A DNA stretch of 64,000 nucleotides from Megamerina dolium (Eukaryota > Arthropoda > Insecta > Diptera > Megamerinidae). The translations under genes and the position numbers were made by a program. Each line of letters opens with the position of its first letter. Position 1 is the first letter of the stretch. The notes beneath the pieces were generated by a model. The model did no database searches. It worked only from the letters and a program-made list of their open reading frames with translations, and was not told where the DNA came from. Where the stretch lies: assembly GCA_963854835.1 (NCBI GenBank), contig OY978530.1, forward strand, positions 17,523,733 through 17,587,732, written 5' to 3'. Positions 22,010 through 33,633 of this stretch are shown piece after piece.

Positions 22010-23720
22010 GCTTATTACCAAGAAAGCTATTTGATTCAGCTGGATGGTTCGTACCCAAGATAGTCGTTGATAAAATGCTGATGCAACAAATCTGGCTTGA
22101 TCTTACCCGGCTCTCAGTGCTATCAAAATCCCTCGATTTGTCCACTATACACCGGACAACGTGCCTCAATTTCACGCGTTTTATGACGCATCAGAAAAGG
22201 TATACGCATCAGTGATCTATATGTGTTCAGAAGAGACTTGTGATATCGTTCATGTTGCTGGCAAAAACCGAGTAGCACCAGTGAAATCTCTTTCACTGCC
22301 CAGACCAGAGCTCTGTGGTGCTGATTTGCTCGCCAGGCTCGTCGATGCCATCACACCAAAACTTCAGATACCCAAGTATGCGCTATTTTTATGGACTAAT
22401 TCCACCATCGTCGTCTCGTGGCTCCAAAAGCCCCCCTGCCACTGGACCACATATATGGCTAACAGGGTGTCGTCTATTGTCGAGAAAGTTGGGAACACTC
22501 ATTGGTCCCATGTCAGCTCCTCCTACAATCCCGCCGATCTAGTATTGCGAGGAGCCACAGGTCAAGATCTCGCCAGTCAAGGCCTGTGGTGGACTGGTCC
22601 CTCGTGGTTCCGACTACCCCAGACGAGCTTTCCATCCACTAAGTGCAACTTTAACTTGGTGGCTGCCCCAGAAGTAAGGCCACTCAAATCACACTTCGTG
22701 AGGTTGGGTACCGGAGACGACATCCTAGAGCATTTTTAGTCGCTACCTCATGCGCTACGTGGTATTTCATATATCATACGCTTTCTCCATCGTACACACC
22801 CCACTCTTCGAACTCAATTTATTCATGAGTCACACACTGTCACTTCCAACGAAGTCACCGCTGTCCGAAATTTGCTCATCCGGCAATGTCAGATCAAACA
22901 TTTTTCGCAGGAGTACGCAGACTTGACCCATCACCTATCACCCATCACAGATTTCGCCGGACCGTTCGACATCAAGTCCTTCTCTGGCTGTTCCTGCGGC
23001 ATCATGAGAGGTTATGTCTGCGTCTGCCTTTACTCGATTCTTTTCATGGCGTGGGTGTCCGCGTGTCATCTACTCGGACAATGATACATCTTTTGTGGGA
23101 GCCTCACGCATTTTTGAACGCGATCAAAACCAACTATTTCGCTCGATACGTGATAATGTGCAGTCGACACGCATTCATCAGAATCTCCAATGGAAGTTTA
23201 TTCCCGCTCGCTCACCTCATACGGGCGAACTCTGGGAGACAGGCGTTAAAAGTTTTAAGGCTCATCTTAGATGACTTCCGACCTCGACCAAATACACATT
23301 CGAGGAATTTATCACACTTCTTTTCAGAATCGAGTCGTGTCTCAATTCGCGACCTCTCAGCCCCATGTCAGAAAACCCCATGGACCTCAACCCACTGACT
23401 CCCGGTTCCATCAGAACCCAACGTGTCTGATCATTATTTGAGCATCGTCAATCGGTGGCAGAAAATGCGAAGTATCTCTCAAGCATTTTGCCACCGATGG
23501 AAAGAGGAATATCTCAAGGAACTGCACAAGGGCTACAAATGGAAATATCCAAGCCGCGATATAGCCGTCGGGGATTTAGTAGCGGTGCGCAAGGACAATC
23601 TCCCACAAACTAGTGGAGATTAGGCCGAATGCTTCGGGTCTATGCCGGGAAAGACGGTCACGTCCGAGTGGCTGCCGTACAAACCGCCTCTGATGTGGTC
23701 ACGTAGCCCGTCATAAAATT
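22010..23720 (+). pseudogene. BEL/Pao pol fragment: RT end, RNase H, integrase
   Basis: Begins at the RT/RNase H boundary (an AGWFVPKIVVDKMLMQQIW block, about 22035-22110). RNase H is open at 22161-22739: FHAFYDASEKVYASVIY, LSLPRPELCGADLLARLV, WTNSTIVVSWLQKPPCHWTT and SSYNPADLVLRGAT. The integrase zinc region and core follow in shifting frames: SDNDTSFVGASRIFERD at about 23070 and PHTGELWETGVKS at 23215-23255, then the C-terminal part SIVNRWQKMRSISQAFCHRWKEEYL (23440-23520) and AVGDLVAVRKDNLP. The Asp in WTNS replaces the usual WTDS active-site residue. Same lineage as the pol at 51.3-54.7 kb. Confidence 0.87.
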
Positions 23721-24481
23721 AGTCCCCCTTCCAAAGGCAATGCCTGCTGCAGTCGCTACCTCACAAGAACCTGTTAACACACCTCTCATGTCTTTTGCAG
23801 ATGCCGGCGATTCACAGTAAGGCAGCCTGCTTACGTTACCCCATTCGCGGCCCCTCCACGTTTAAAGGGCCACCGCCTTTTATCTCGTCTCTAGGGGCTA
23901 GCATGCGCTCACGCACTCAAACCGCCGCCGCGACATGGCGCAGTAAAGAAAATTTTGACTCAATTGCTTGGCGCATTCGTACCAATTATAACGTTGCGCC
24001 AGCGAGGTGCGGTGTGCCCATTGCAGATAACGGTCACCATACCTTGCTGCACGGTTATTCCTCCCGCAAGAAAAAGAAGACAGGCCGTTACCAGCAGCCA
24101 CCGCAGCAGAATGCAGACCACCATTCACCATCGAACTAGCAAGCAGTTCATCAACCAACATCAGCCACGTCGGCCTGTCATCATCAACCAGCAAGCATCC
24201 AGCGTCAACCTTGTCATTCCAGCCGATGTGCTGTATGTCAGCCGGCACTCCCACTGTAGTATACAGACAGCCGGGAATCGGTGCGTGCGGCTGTGTGACG
24301 ACATGGCGCATACTGCACGCACCACCGTGTCATTGTCATAGTCATTATTGGTAGACGTAGTAAGAGCGCATGCTCTTCAGGCTTCAATCACGTTCTGTCC
24401 ATCTGTAAAGTATGTGGCTTGGGGCTTGAGATTGGCGTGAACATGCGTCTCTTTTGCAATGATATTGTAAGGCCGGAGGGA
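23721..24481 (+). other. BEL post-integrase region
   Basis: Lies between the integrase end and a candidate LTR. A 115-codon frame at 23795-24139 is rich in Arg, Ser and Pro and matches nothing I recognise; it is preceded by tcttttgcag, a good splice-acceptor match at about 23792-23801. The region has higher GC than the rest of the window. It may be 3' UTR or a remnant extra ORF. Confidence 0.35.
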
Positions 24482-24960
24482 TGTTTACGCCAGCATCAGC
24501 GTCTTGTCTTGATCATTGATGCACGTCGTGCGTGATAAGCCTTACGGCAAGTCACGCACGTTATGTATTGCCTCGCCTCGCTTCGATGACGGCAGATGAC
24601 AAGACAATGATGCAGCAGTGTTCGTTAAATTCTCTCTCTTCCTCTCATCTGTTTATGCCATTGTCCTCATTCGCCATGCGCTTTTAATGACACTATCTAT
24701 CATTCAAGCGATAATGATATTGATACCTTTAATGATAAATAACAGTTGGAGAGACCGGGACATCTATTTTATATGCAAAATAATTGGCGCCTTTTTTGCC
24801 GCTTTGATTTTTCTTAAATCAGTCCCGTTGAACGATCGAATGTTCTTTTACTTTGCTCACTATGAGTTAACATGTTTTTTAATCTGTACAGTCAATAAGT
24901 ATAGTTGCAAAGGGACAGTCGTTCGCGGTTCAATTGTTATTTCATAGCCAAATATAAATC
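24482..24960 (+). repeat. Candidate 3' LTR of the BEL-like element
   Basis: A purine run ggccggaggga at 24472-24482 is directly followed by tgtttacgcc, which is how polypurine tract and LTR start look in this group. An AATAAA signal lies near 24968. I cannot see the partner 5' LTR, so the right boundary is a guess. Confidence 0.4.
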
Positions 24961-26842
24961 GTTCTTGAATAAACATAAATTTTTCTTAAATATAAATCTA
25001 AATATTATATCTGAAATATAAGCCTAAATTCTATTTAAATGTACCTTAAATTTTAAAATCTAAACATAAATTTTTTCTTAAATAAATATAAACTTTCTTC
25101 TACATAAATATATAGAAAACACAAATATATATCGTATATAAGATATATAAAAATCATGTATATGTCGTTTAAGCTACAAGAAATGGAAATATTATAAAAT
25201 TAGCGTTGTGAAAACGAAACTGTGTAGAAATCATGTATGAGAATTGATACAAACAAATTGACGTGACAATTGAATGGTATAATTTTATAATTTGGACTCG
25301 TATGTACATGCCTTCAACATTGTTTGTGAGTGTCTATATATGATTGAATGAGGCAAGAAAAATAGAAAGAATCAGAGGAAGAGGAGCCCAATAAATTGTA
25401 TTGGTTGTATAATAGTATCTAAAGGAAAAACGGAGCCGCCGTGTCGTGTATCGCGCAAGTTTATCCATCGAAGCCCATAAATGTGACTTGATATCATATG
25501 TATATGAGAGTGACGATTTTAGACAACGAAAGTATGGCTTTTGGTGGGTGCCAATTCGTTGCAAACGGAATTGAAACGATTAGTCCGCGTAAGAATCGTA
25601 GAAAAACGTGAAATCGCTGTCAGCGAAGATTCAATATCAGACGGTTTAGTGCAGTGAGTAACGAAAACAAAATATAACGTCTTGCTAATCGCCGCGGCGG
25701 TACTTCACAAACAGACAAACGTACGATCTCCTACAAAGCCAAAATAAGCAAGCACACACAAGCAGATATATCCAATCTATAGAGACATATGCAATTGTGT
25801 GTTAAAAGGACATCGCCAGCTCTACAAGTAAGTCCAAGCTTTTCCATTTATCCCCCCACCCCAACACATAGCAATGCAGCACCAGTACAATAACATGAGA
25901 ACGACACTAAAAATAATAAGGCATATAGATATACAAGAATCAAATTACAGAAAAAATGCATATAACATAAACAAACGCACAACAATGAACATTTTTGTTT
26001 GGGGATGAAAGTATAAAATTCCTAAACGTATTAATAATGAAAAAAAAAATTCCAATATATAAGAATATGTATTAAAATAAACAATTTCTAGACGCAAGAA
26101 TATGCTGACCACAGATGTATGGAAATAAATTTAATCGACTATCATTTATGGGAATAGTATGAGAATTTCATTTATTTCTTTTTTTCATTTATTTCTTTTT
26201 TTTCTCCTTTCCTTCCCTTTATTACAACAACAAATAACAACAATAAAATAATAACAACAATAACAACAATGACAATAATAAAATAAAATATTGGTATATA
26301 AAAAAAATATATTATAACACTAAAAATTTCTCCATTTATATCCTACAAGAATATAGGGTCCCTCAAGAAATATAGGTACCTTAAAGAAATACCTGAAATC
26401 ACAATTGGAAAGTGCTAGCCTGTGGACAAAATGCAGCATGAACACTGGAATACCAAACAAAAAAATTAAGAAACGAAAGTAGAAAACGACAGTTTTCTAC
26501 TTTCGACAGGGGTCATAGCAAAGAAGAACTAAAATATTTAGATATGAAACACAAGAAGTTATAGAAATAATGTATAAATTTAGAATATATTACAAATTAT
26601 AAAGAGGTGGGCTCAGTGTTCATGCGTAAATAATACGAATATGAATAAAAAGAACTTTTAATTTTAATGATAATGTAATTTTAATGTTGTTTTTTCAAAA
26701 TAGTTAGTGTTGCGTCAAACATAATGTATACATATTAATGTTAGACACTGTATATCATTACGTTACAAATTTTCTCGCTATATATTTATAACCTACATAC
26801 TTACCTATATATGAATTTATTACCTACATACTTACCTATACA
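24961..26842. other. AT-rich noncoding stretch with a perfect hairpin
   Basis: Nearly 1.9 kb without a credible gene. It includes repetitive ATAAA-type sequence (24960-25160), a GC-richer patch at 25590-25730, runs of caacaa trinucleotides (26224-26275), and tandem copies of a tacatacttacctata motif (26790-26850) leading into the BEL 5' LTR. A hairpin at 26474-26505 is listed separately. Confidence 0.5.
26474..26505. repeat. Perfect 14-bp stem hairpin
   Basis: cgaaagtagaaaac, loop gaca, gttttctactttcg: a perfect 14-bp stem with a 4-nt loop, directly followed by gacagg. Function unknown; no poly-U follows. Confidence 0.8.
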
Positions 26843-27035
26843 TGAATTTATTACTTACATATCTACTTACCTCTACATATTTGAATATTATATACTGAAA
26901 TACTTGTACATACTTACCTCTTTTGAATCCGTTATTTTTAGTTTTAATAAGCTAAGTGAAAAATTGAAATAAGAAATAAAGTTAGTCTTAATTAGTGATT
27001 GGCAAATTCATCTTGAATAACCTCAAGATTTTTCA
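26843..27035 (+). repeat. BEL-1 5' LTR (193 bp)
   Basis: tgaatttattac...gatttttca. It aligns with 35800-35992 along its full length with a handful of differences (for example taataagc versus taataggc, and aattagtgatt versus aattaatgatt). The sequence just upstream has a further partial tandem of tgaatttattacctacatac, so the true left edge could be a little further out. Confidence 0.85.
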
Positions 27036-27053
27036 TGGCGCCCGAGCAGGGAC
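27036..27053 (+). promoter_or_regulatory. BEL-1 primer binding site
   Basis: tggcgcccgagcagggac begins immediately after the LTR's final CA. It closely resembles the tRNA-Lys-type primer site known from retroviruses (one base different from the common form), so the minus-strand primer was probably a lysine tRNA. Confidence 0.85.
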
Positions 27054-27700
27054 ATTCCCGTTAAAGTGAATATAAGTTTATAAAATCTAAAAATAAAATA
27101 TAATTAAAATCACGCGAATAATTAAATATATACAATCGTTTGTGAAAAGAGAGAAAAATACATCAAGTACACCTTAAAAAATTGGCTGTACATAGCAAGC
27201 TGAGGAAGGGGCTACCATTCCTTTTACAAAGTCCAGTTCTTGGAAAGTGAAGAAGACTTGATTGCAATTGAGCAGAGTTTTATTAAAGTTCCTGTAAGTC
27301 TGACACCAACGTCAGCATCACAACGTATTTCTGATTGCAATACATAGGCATCTACGTAAAGTCAGACAAGTAAATTTTTACACTTGCTGTGTACAAAAGT
27401 GCTTATATCACCATTGCTATCGTTGTTGTCATCGAAGTAGCTATTTGTTGCTGCCGTCGCCGGTGCATCTATTGCTGTTAGCATTTCCACCACCGTCGTC
27501 GTTGCTGTTCTTGTTGTTGCCATTACAGCTGTTCTTATTGATGCCTTCGCTGCTGTTCCTGTTGCTGCCGGCTTGCTGTTATCATCCAATGGTGTGCAGC
27601 TGTATTTTATGCAGGAGGGAAGTCGGGGCTGGTAGAACCTCATTACATAAAAAAGAGATATAGAGTGCAATAAATGAAAGTTGTTGTTTTTTGTGTGATT
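27054..27700 (+). other. BEL-1 leader, first part
   Basis: Noncoding leader between primer site and gag, cut at 27701-27714 by the RTE insertion. It holds a trinucleotide-rich stretch (gttgtt/gctgtt, about 27415-27600) that opens spurious frames on both strands. The leader continues at 31080. Confidence 0.6.
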
Positions 27701-28065
27701 AGTTGTTCCACTTTTTTGGTGGTCTGGTGGTGTTTTCGCAAGGTAACGTGTCTAACTGCCTCAACCGGGTGGGGCTAGCGCAATCCTTGTTGAACTCATC
27801 GCAAGTCAACTCACTGGCTGTCATGTAGTTTGATCTGAGCGCTATGTGATGATACCTTTATTGTTAATGAGGGGTAGTCATATAGCTTGCTCTGCTTACT
27901 ATGTGACGGCGCTTTCATTATTATTAATGGGGGCCCTCCATGTGGTGACCACCGGGCAACGTCTTCCTGGCACCCGCTGGGAGGCGGCTGAAGTGAGTGG
28001 CGAAAATCTCCTCGGTTAGAGGTTGTGCCTTGGGTTTGGGACCCGCCATATAAAAAACCCCCCCA

Positions 28066-29179
28066 ATGAAAAAAACAAATATGCCTCGGATAAGGACTAC
28101 TGCTTTTGTTGATGACCCCCGCAAACGAAAAAAGGACAATGATTTACGGATATGCACCTGGAATGTCCGGTCCCTTTATATGGAGGGTGCCTCTATCCAG
28201 CTGGTTGATGTCCTCGAAAAATACAGAGCTGACATCACCGCTCTCCAGAAAATGCGATGGATAGGATAGGGCTGCGTACTGTGACATCTACTACAGTTGC
28301 CATGCTAAAAGGCACGAATTAGGATGTGGATTTTTGGTCAGCAAGAGACTGTGACATCTTGTTTCACAGTTCACGCCTGTGAACGAACGGCTGGCCACAA
28401 TCCGCATCAAGGCAAAATTTTTCAACATCAGCCTTATATGTGCCCACGCTCCGACGGATGAGAAGGACAATGTGACCAAGGAGAGCTTCTTTCAGCGCCT
28501 CGAAGAAGCTTATGACCGCTGCCCCCGCCACGATATCAAAATCGTGCTTGGCGACTTTAATGCCAGGGTGGGCAAGGAAGGTACCTTTGGTCCAACTGTA
28601 GGAAAATTCAGCCCCCACCAGAACACCTCCGATAACGGAATGAGGCTGATCGACTTCGCCGCAGCACGAAATATGGTAATTGGTGGTACCAGATTCCAGC
28701 ATCTCGACATCCACAGAGTGACATGGCTGTCTCCAGATCAAAGAACAAGAAACCAAATTGATCATGTGGTGATTGACGGAAGGCATGCTTCCAGTGTGAT
28801 GGACGTGAAATCGATCCGTGGTGCCAACATCGACTCGGATCACTACCTTGTTGCAGCTAAGGTGCGCACACGCTTATGTGTCTCAAATAACAAGAGAAGT
28901 CCCACACAGAGAAAGCTCGACGTCAGTAAGCTGCGATCACCAGAGACAGCGGATGCATTTTCCACTCGACTATCGGATCTGCTTATGCAGAACACTCCCC
29001 CACTTGATGATACATGCGCACGTTGGACACATATAACCCACTCCATGACTATTGCTGCCGAGGAGGTAATCGGTTACTACCGGCCTCTGACGAATGAGTG
29101 GTATGATCAGGAGTGTCGCGACGCTACCGCAGAGAAAGACGCCGCCTACAGAAAAACCCTGCGCAAAGCGAGCTGTTAA
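28066..29179 (+). pseudogene. RTE-like AP endonuclease domain, frameshifted
   Basis: The first piece (28066-28269) shows ICTWNVRSLYMEGASIQLV and LQKMRWIG, in which the catalytic Glu of the usual block reads Lys. A frame change and a stop near 28351 follow. The second piece (28379-29179) shows CAHAPTDEKD, LGDFNARVGKEG, VTWLSPDQRTRNQIDHVVI and SDHYLVAAKVR, the remaining endonuclease motifs including the final His. It nicks target DNA in active family members. Another frameshift near 29165 separates it from the RT. With three lesions it is inactive. Confidence 0.9.
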
Positions 29180-31025
29180 GGAGCGGTACAGAGAGAAATG
29201 GAGTGCAGAGAGACGTCTTTTCAGGCGCAAGAAGAGGGAGTTGGAAAGACGTGAGTGTGAGGAGATAGAGATGTGTACCGACAAGAATGAAACTCGAAAA
29301 TTCTTCGAAAATATCAAGCGCCTGAATGGAGGTTTAAATCCCGGAGCCTCTTCTTGTCGTGATGGAAATGGGAATCTGGTTACAGATGTCCAGAGTGTAC
29401 TGAGCCTATGGAGGGAACACTTCTCCACGTTACTGAATGGCGATGCTACGAACAATTCCGCCAGTGGAGGAGATTGCCCGACAACCCCAATTACAGATGA
29501 TGGTGTTAATGTTCCACCACCCGACTATGACGAGGTTGAAACGGCCATTTTAAGGCTGAAGAGCAACAAAGCTGCAGGTGCTGATGGGCTGCCTGCCGAG
29601 TTGTTTAAGACCGGAGGCGATGAGCTGCTCACCCGCATGCACCAGCTCATAAGCAGAATATGGTCGGATGAAAGCATGCCTGATGATTGGAGGCTCAGTG
29701 TTCTCTGTCCTGTACATAAAAAAGGAGACCCCACAATTTGCGCCAACTACCGTAGAATAAGTCTCCTGAGCATCGCATACAAGGTTCTATTGAGCGTACT
29801 GTGTGAAAGGTTGAAGCCTATGCTCAGCAACCTGATTGGACCTTATCAGTGTGGCTTCAGACCTGGTAAATCCACCATCGACCACATTTTCACACTGCGC
29901 CAAATCCTGGAGAAGACCCAAGAAAAACAGATCAACACACACCACCTATTTGTTGATTATAAAGCCGCTTTCCACAGTCCGGTACGGGATTACCTCTATG
30001 CAACAATGTCTGAGTTCGGTATTCCTGCAAAGCTCATTAGACTTTGTAGAATGACACTGCATAACTCCCGTTGTGCAGTGAAAATTGGGAAGGACCTCTC
30101 CGCACCGTTTAATACCGAACGGGGTTTCAGACAAGGTGATTCGTTATCGTGCGACTTCTTCAATCTTATTATGGAAAGAATAATACGAGCTGCTGATCTA
30201 GGACATAATGATACTATCTTCAACAAAAGTGTCATGCTGTTAGCGTATGCCGACGATATTGACATAATCGGCATGAACACGCGAGCAGTCAGTGCAGCAT
30301 TCTCAGAGTTGGAAAGAGAGTCGCGTCGGATGGGTCTCACGGTGAACGAGGGCAAGACGAAGTATCTAGCGTCAACAAACAAAGAGTCCCGGCATCTTGG
30401 ACAGCACGTCACTGTTGACAACTACGCTTTTGATGTAGTAAGTGACTTTGTCTATCTTGGAACCAGCATTAACAGCAGTAATGACGTCAGCTTGGAGATC
30501 ATGCGTAGGATAACTCTTGCTAACAGGTGTTACTTTGGGCTGAGTAAGCAATTGAGAAGTCGAGCCCTCTCTCGAAGAACGAAAGCTACACTCTACAAGT
30601 CTCTCATCATGCCTGTCCTAACATATGGCTCTGAAGCCTGGACAATTTCCACCTCGGATGAGCGAATGCTTGGGGTTTTCGAGAGAAAAGTCCTACCCAA
30701 GATATTTGGACCCATTTGCGTTGGTGGCGAGTACCGAATAAAGTACAACCATGAGCTGTATGAGCTGTATGTCGATATTGACATAGTAAAGCGCATCAAA
30801 ATCCAGCGGCTACGCTGGCTAGGTCATGCCGAGCGAATGGAAGAACACGCTCCAGCTAAGAAGGTGTTATATTCGGAACCCGCTGGAGGACGACGCAGAA
30901 GAGGAAGACCAAACCTCCGGTGGAAAGACCAAGTACTGGAGAACCTGACGGCGCTTGGAATTTCTAACTGGCGCCAGCTAGCGAAGAACAGAGATGGCTG
31001 GCGAAGCATGTTATTTTCGGCCTAA
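29168..31025 (+). pseudogene. RTE-like reverse transcriptase, long open frame
   Basis: Open from upstream of 29168 to the stop at 31025 (over 610 codons). Features are a basic linker (about residues 30-70 of the open frame), AAGADGLPAELFKTGGD, DWRLSVLCPVHKKGD, FRPGKSTIDHIF, FVDYKAAF, GFRQGDSLSCDFF, an intact AYADDIDIIG near 30244, VYLGTSINSSND, and a C-terminal GGRRRRGRPNLRWKD box. This RT is intact in itself but out of frame with its endonuclease. It is the reference for the shorter copies at 6.2 and 14.75 kb, which are very similar at the nucleotide level. Confidence 0.93.
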
Positions 31026-31079
31026 ATCGATATTCGGTTGTTATGGCCACATAAGTAAGTAAGTAAGTTGTTCCACTTT

Positions 31080-31702
31080 AAAGTATATTGTCAAAATATT
31101 ACGAGAACAACAACAACATCATTTCATTTTTGGCATCTCTCTGTAATAACATTCTTATATGCAATTATATCTACATACTTATATACATAAACATACATTT
31201 GTGCACTGCGTTAGAAGTGAATCAGAGATTACGGTTTGGCAAAATTGTTGAAGTGATAGTTTTTTTTGCGATTTGTATAAAAACATGCTATTTATCGTTT
31301 TTAAAAAAGAAATATAATAAAGAGAATAAACAAAATAATTGAAATTGAAAACTACTAATGAACAACTAGTTTTTTCGTTTGTTCTGGAAGTACGAGTTAG
31401 TGATTTAAAAATTAACAATTGAACACAATAAATAAATTTAGTTATACACTCAGATCATATTTTCGTTACTCTGATCGAGTTATTCTTTCGTTCATTGTGC
31501 TGCAGTTCTGGATTTGATTTGGTATAACTTATAGTGCTTTCTCTGCTTACTGCCGTTTTCATTCTTGCTGATTCTGGTGAAGTCAGCTATTTCTTTCGCT
31601 CTCGTTTTCGTTTTGCTGACAGACTTCCAGATCCTTTTCCGTTTAAATACAAGCCACAGGTCAAAGCTGCGAACGTGTCGAATATTTACATAGTTTCAAG
31701 AA
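31080..31702 (+). other. BEL-1 leader, second part
   Basis: Noncoding continuation of the BEL-1 leader after the RTE. No recognisable signals apart from a ctttcg/ttcgtt-rich patch near 31465-31620. The gag ATG follows at 31703. Confidence 0.55.
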
Positions 31703-33633
31703 ATGAGTAAGCCAAAATCTACTATTTCGAGTCTTTCTCCAAGTAAGGAGATGATTGATTTAATTTCCTTGAAGCGCCAAAGGACAGTTGCTAAAAGCAG
31801 CATACTACGCATAAAAATGGGGCTTCTTGAAAAAGCCATGTCACTAGATCCCATCGAATGGGAGTACCGACTTGAGATACTGAATTCACATAGCGAGAAG
31901 CTTATGAAGTATCAGTCGAAGATAGAAGAAATTGATGAGGAAGACATGGCACGTGGAGAGTTAGAGGACATAATTGTCGAAACAAAGTCCATAATGAAAT
32001 CGATATTGGCGAAAAATAAGTCCTCGATTGCTGAAGCATCATTTATTGCACCCCACAGTTCGCGACTGCCTAAAATGTTACTGCCCAAATTTAGAGGAGA
32101 ATACTCTGAATTTAAAAGTGTTATGAGTTTGTTTGAGAGTTTAGTGCATAACGATCCAACAATCCCAGATATAGAAAAATTTAATCATTTTGTGTCCTGT
32201 TTATCTGGTGAGGCCTTGGGCACAGTGAAGTTTTTCCAAATTTCGGAAGAAAACTATCCAAAGGCACTGGCTAGTTTAAAGAAAGTCTATGACAATAAAT
32301 GTCTGATATTTTTTAATACAATTTCAAAGCTCTTTGATCTTTCGATAATTCAGATACCTTCTGCATCATTTTTGCGATCTATGATCGACACAGTGTCTGC
32401 GATATACGATTCGCTTTTATCGCTGGGTGACGATAAACATATTTCAAACGCGATGATAATTCACATGGTCATGTCGAAGGTTGATCCCACTTCTCGGTCA
32501 AAGTGGGAGGAGCAACTTGATTACGATAGCTTGCCGCTTTGGGCTGACTGTGAAGCAATGCTCAATAAGAGATACCAGCACTTATTTGGTGAAGAAGCTT
32601 CCTCATCACAGACGCGGCCTTCCAGACATTCGACAGAGGGGAAGAACTCAACAAGTGGAAAGATCATCATCATAAAGGTATCATTTGTGGCGGCAAATTC
32701 GAAACAGCCAACTTGTCTTCACTGTGGTTCAAAGAAACATTACATAATATCTTGCCAAAAATGCCGTGGCAATGTGGGTGCCGTAGCTCAGTGGTTAGTG
32801 TGTTCGCCTTCTGATCTGTAGGTCGTGTTTCAATACCCGGCTGATGCATAACAAATTTAATATCGAAAAGATTTTTCTTTCAAACGGTACCCACCTGTCG
32901 GCAAGCAATTGGAATTCTTCCGACAGTAACAACTTGCCATGAAAAAGCTTCTAAAAAGAACTCTGTGACAAAGCTCAGAAAAAGTGATGTCACAAGTGTT
33001 CTGCCGTTCGGAACCGGCTAAAGTAAGTAGGTCCATTCTAATACTGTCCAAAATTTAAGACGCACAACAGTAATGGAAGAGAAGCTCGGCCAATGAGCCC
33101 TTTGGGGCTTTAAGTGCCAAATATTTATTTTATCTTGCCAAAAATTCCAAGCTCTTACCGCTTCTGAAAGATTCGACTTCGCCAAATCATTATCCTTGTG
33201 CATAAATTGCTTGCGCAAGGGACACACCGTCTCAAAGTGCAAAGCAGATCGTTGTCGTGTGTACAATAGATCGCACCATGCGCTGTTGCATCAATATCCG
33301 ATCTCCTTTGAGACTGAGCCGCAACCTTCGTCATCACAGGCCATGCATACTAGCAGCGTGCCCAACCGAGTAATGTTAGCTATAGCCGTAGTTGATGTAA
33401 AATCTCGCTCCGGCGATTACGTGCGAGCACGAGCTCTACTTGATTCAGGGTCGCAAGTCAACTTTATGACCGAAGAATTAGCACAAAAATTGCGAATTCA
33501 AAGAGAAAAGTCGACTCTGAATATAATTGGAATTGGCAATGCAAATAAAAGGGGCCAAGGCAAATTAAATACTTATGTGAAATCAAGGATCAACGACTAT
33601 GAATTTTCGGCAGACTTTTGGGTAATGCGTTAG
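31703..33633 (+). pseudogene. BEL-1 gag and protease, split by a SINE
   Basis: Gag builds the particle. The frame opens at 31703, with a coiled N-terminus, then PKMLLPKFRGEYSEFKSVMS, and a first zinc knuckle CLHCGSKKHYIISC ending at 32755. The SINE interrupts after CQK. After it come CINCLRKGHTVSKC and the protease active site ARALLDSGSQVNFM near 33430-33475. Removing the SINE and one duplication (383 bp) brings both halves into one frame with no stop from 31703 to 33633. Gag was therefore open when the SINE arrived. Confidence 0.9.
32749..33145 (+). mobile_element. tRNA-derived SINE, copy B, with 14-bp target duplication
   Basis: Body 32763-33131 (369 bp), flanked by atcttgccaaaaat at 32749-32762 and 33132-33145. 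The tRNA-like head (about 32777-32840) shows box A TAGCTCAGTGG and a box B region GTCGTGTTTCAATACCC. The tail is atatttatttt. It splits the BEL-1 gag between its two zinc knuckles. Confidence 0.93.

Larger units (their letters stand above)
27701..31079 (+). mobile_element. Full-length RTE-like retrotransposon with 14-bp target duplication
   Basis: Element body 27715-31065 (3351 bp). The direct repeat agttgttccacttt at 27701-27714 and 31066-31079 flanks it exactly. It has a 5' UTR of about 350 bp, one long broken endonuclease-RT ORF, a very short 3' UTR and a (TAAG)n tail, the compact structure expected of the RTE clade. It landed in the leader of BEL-1. Confidence 0.93.

Noticed and set aside
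27362..27670. Ala/Thr-rich protein on the minus strand
   Set aside because: Product of trinucleotide repeats in the BEL-1 leader, with no motif or second copy.
28379..29179. Host craniofacial development protein 2-like gene
   Set aside because: Database entries of that name often derive from RTE endonucleases; here the frame lies within an RTE with target duplications.
32777..32845. Genuine tRNA gene
   Set aside because: The tRNA-like sequence is the head of a SINE with target duplications and lacks a credible full cloverleaf.
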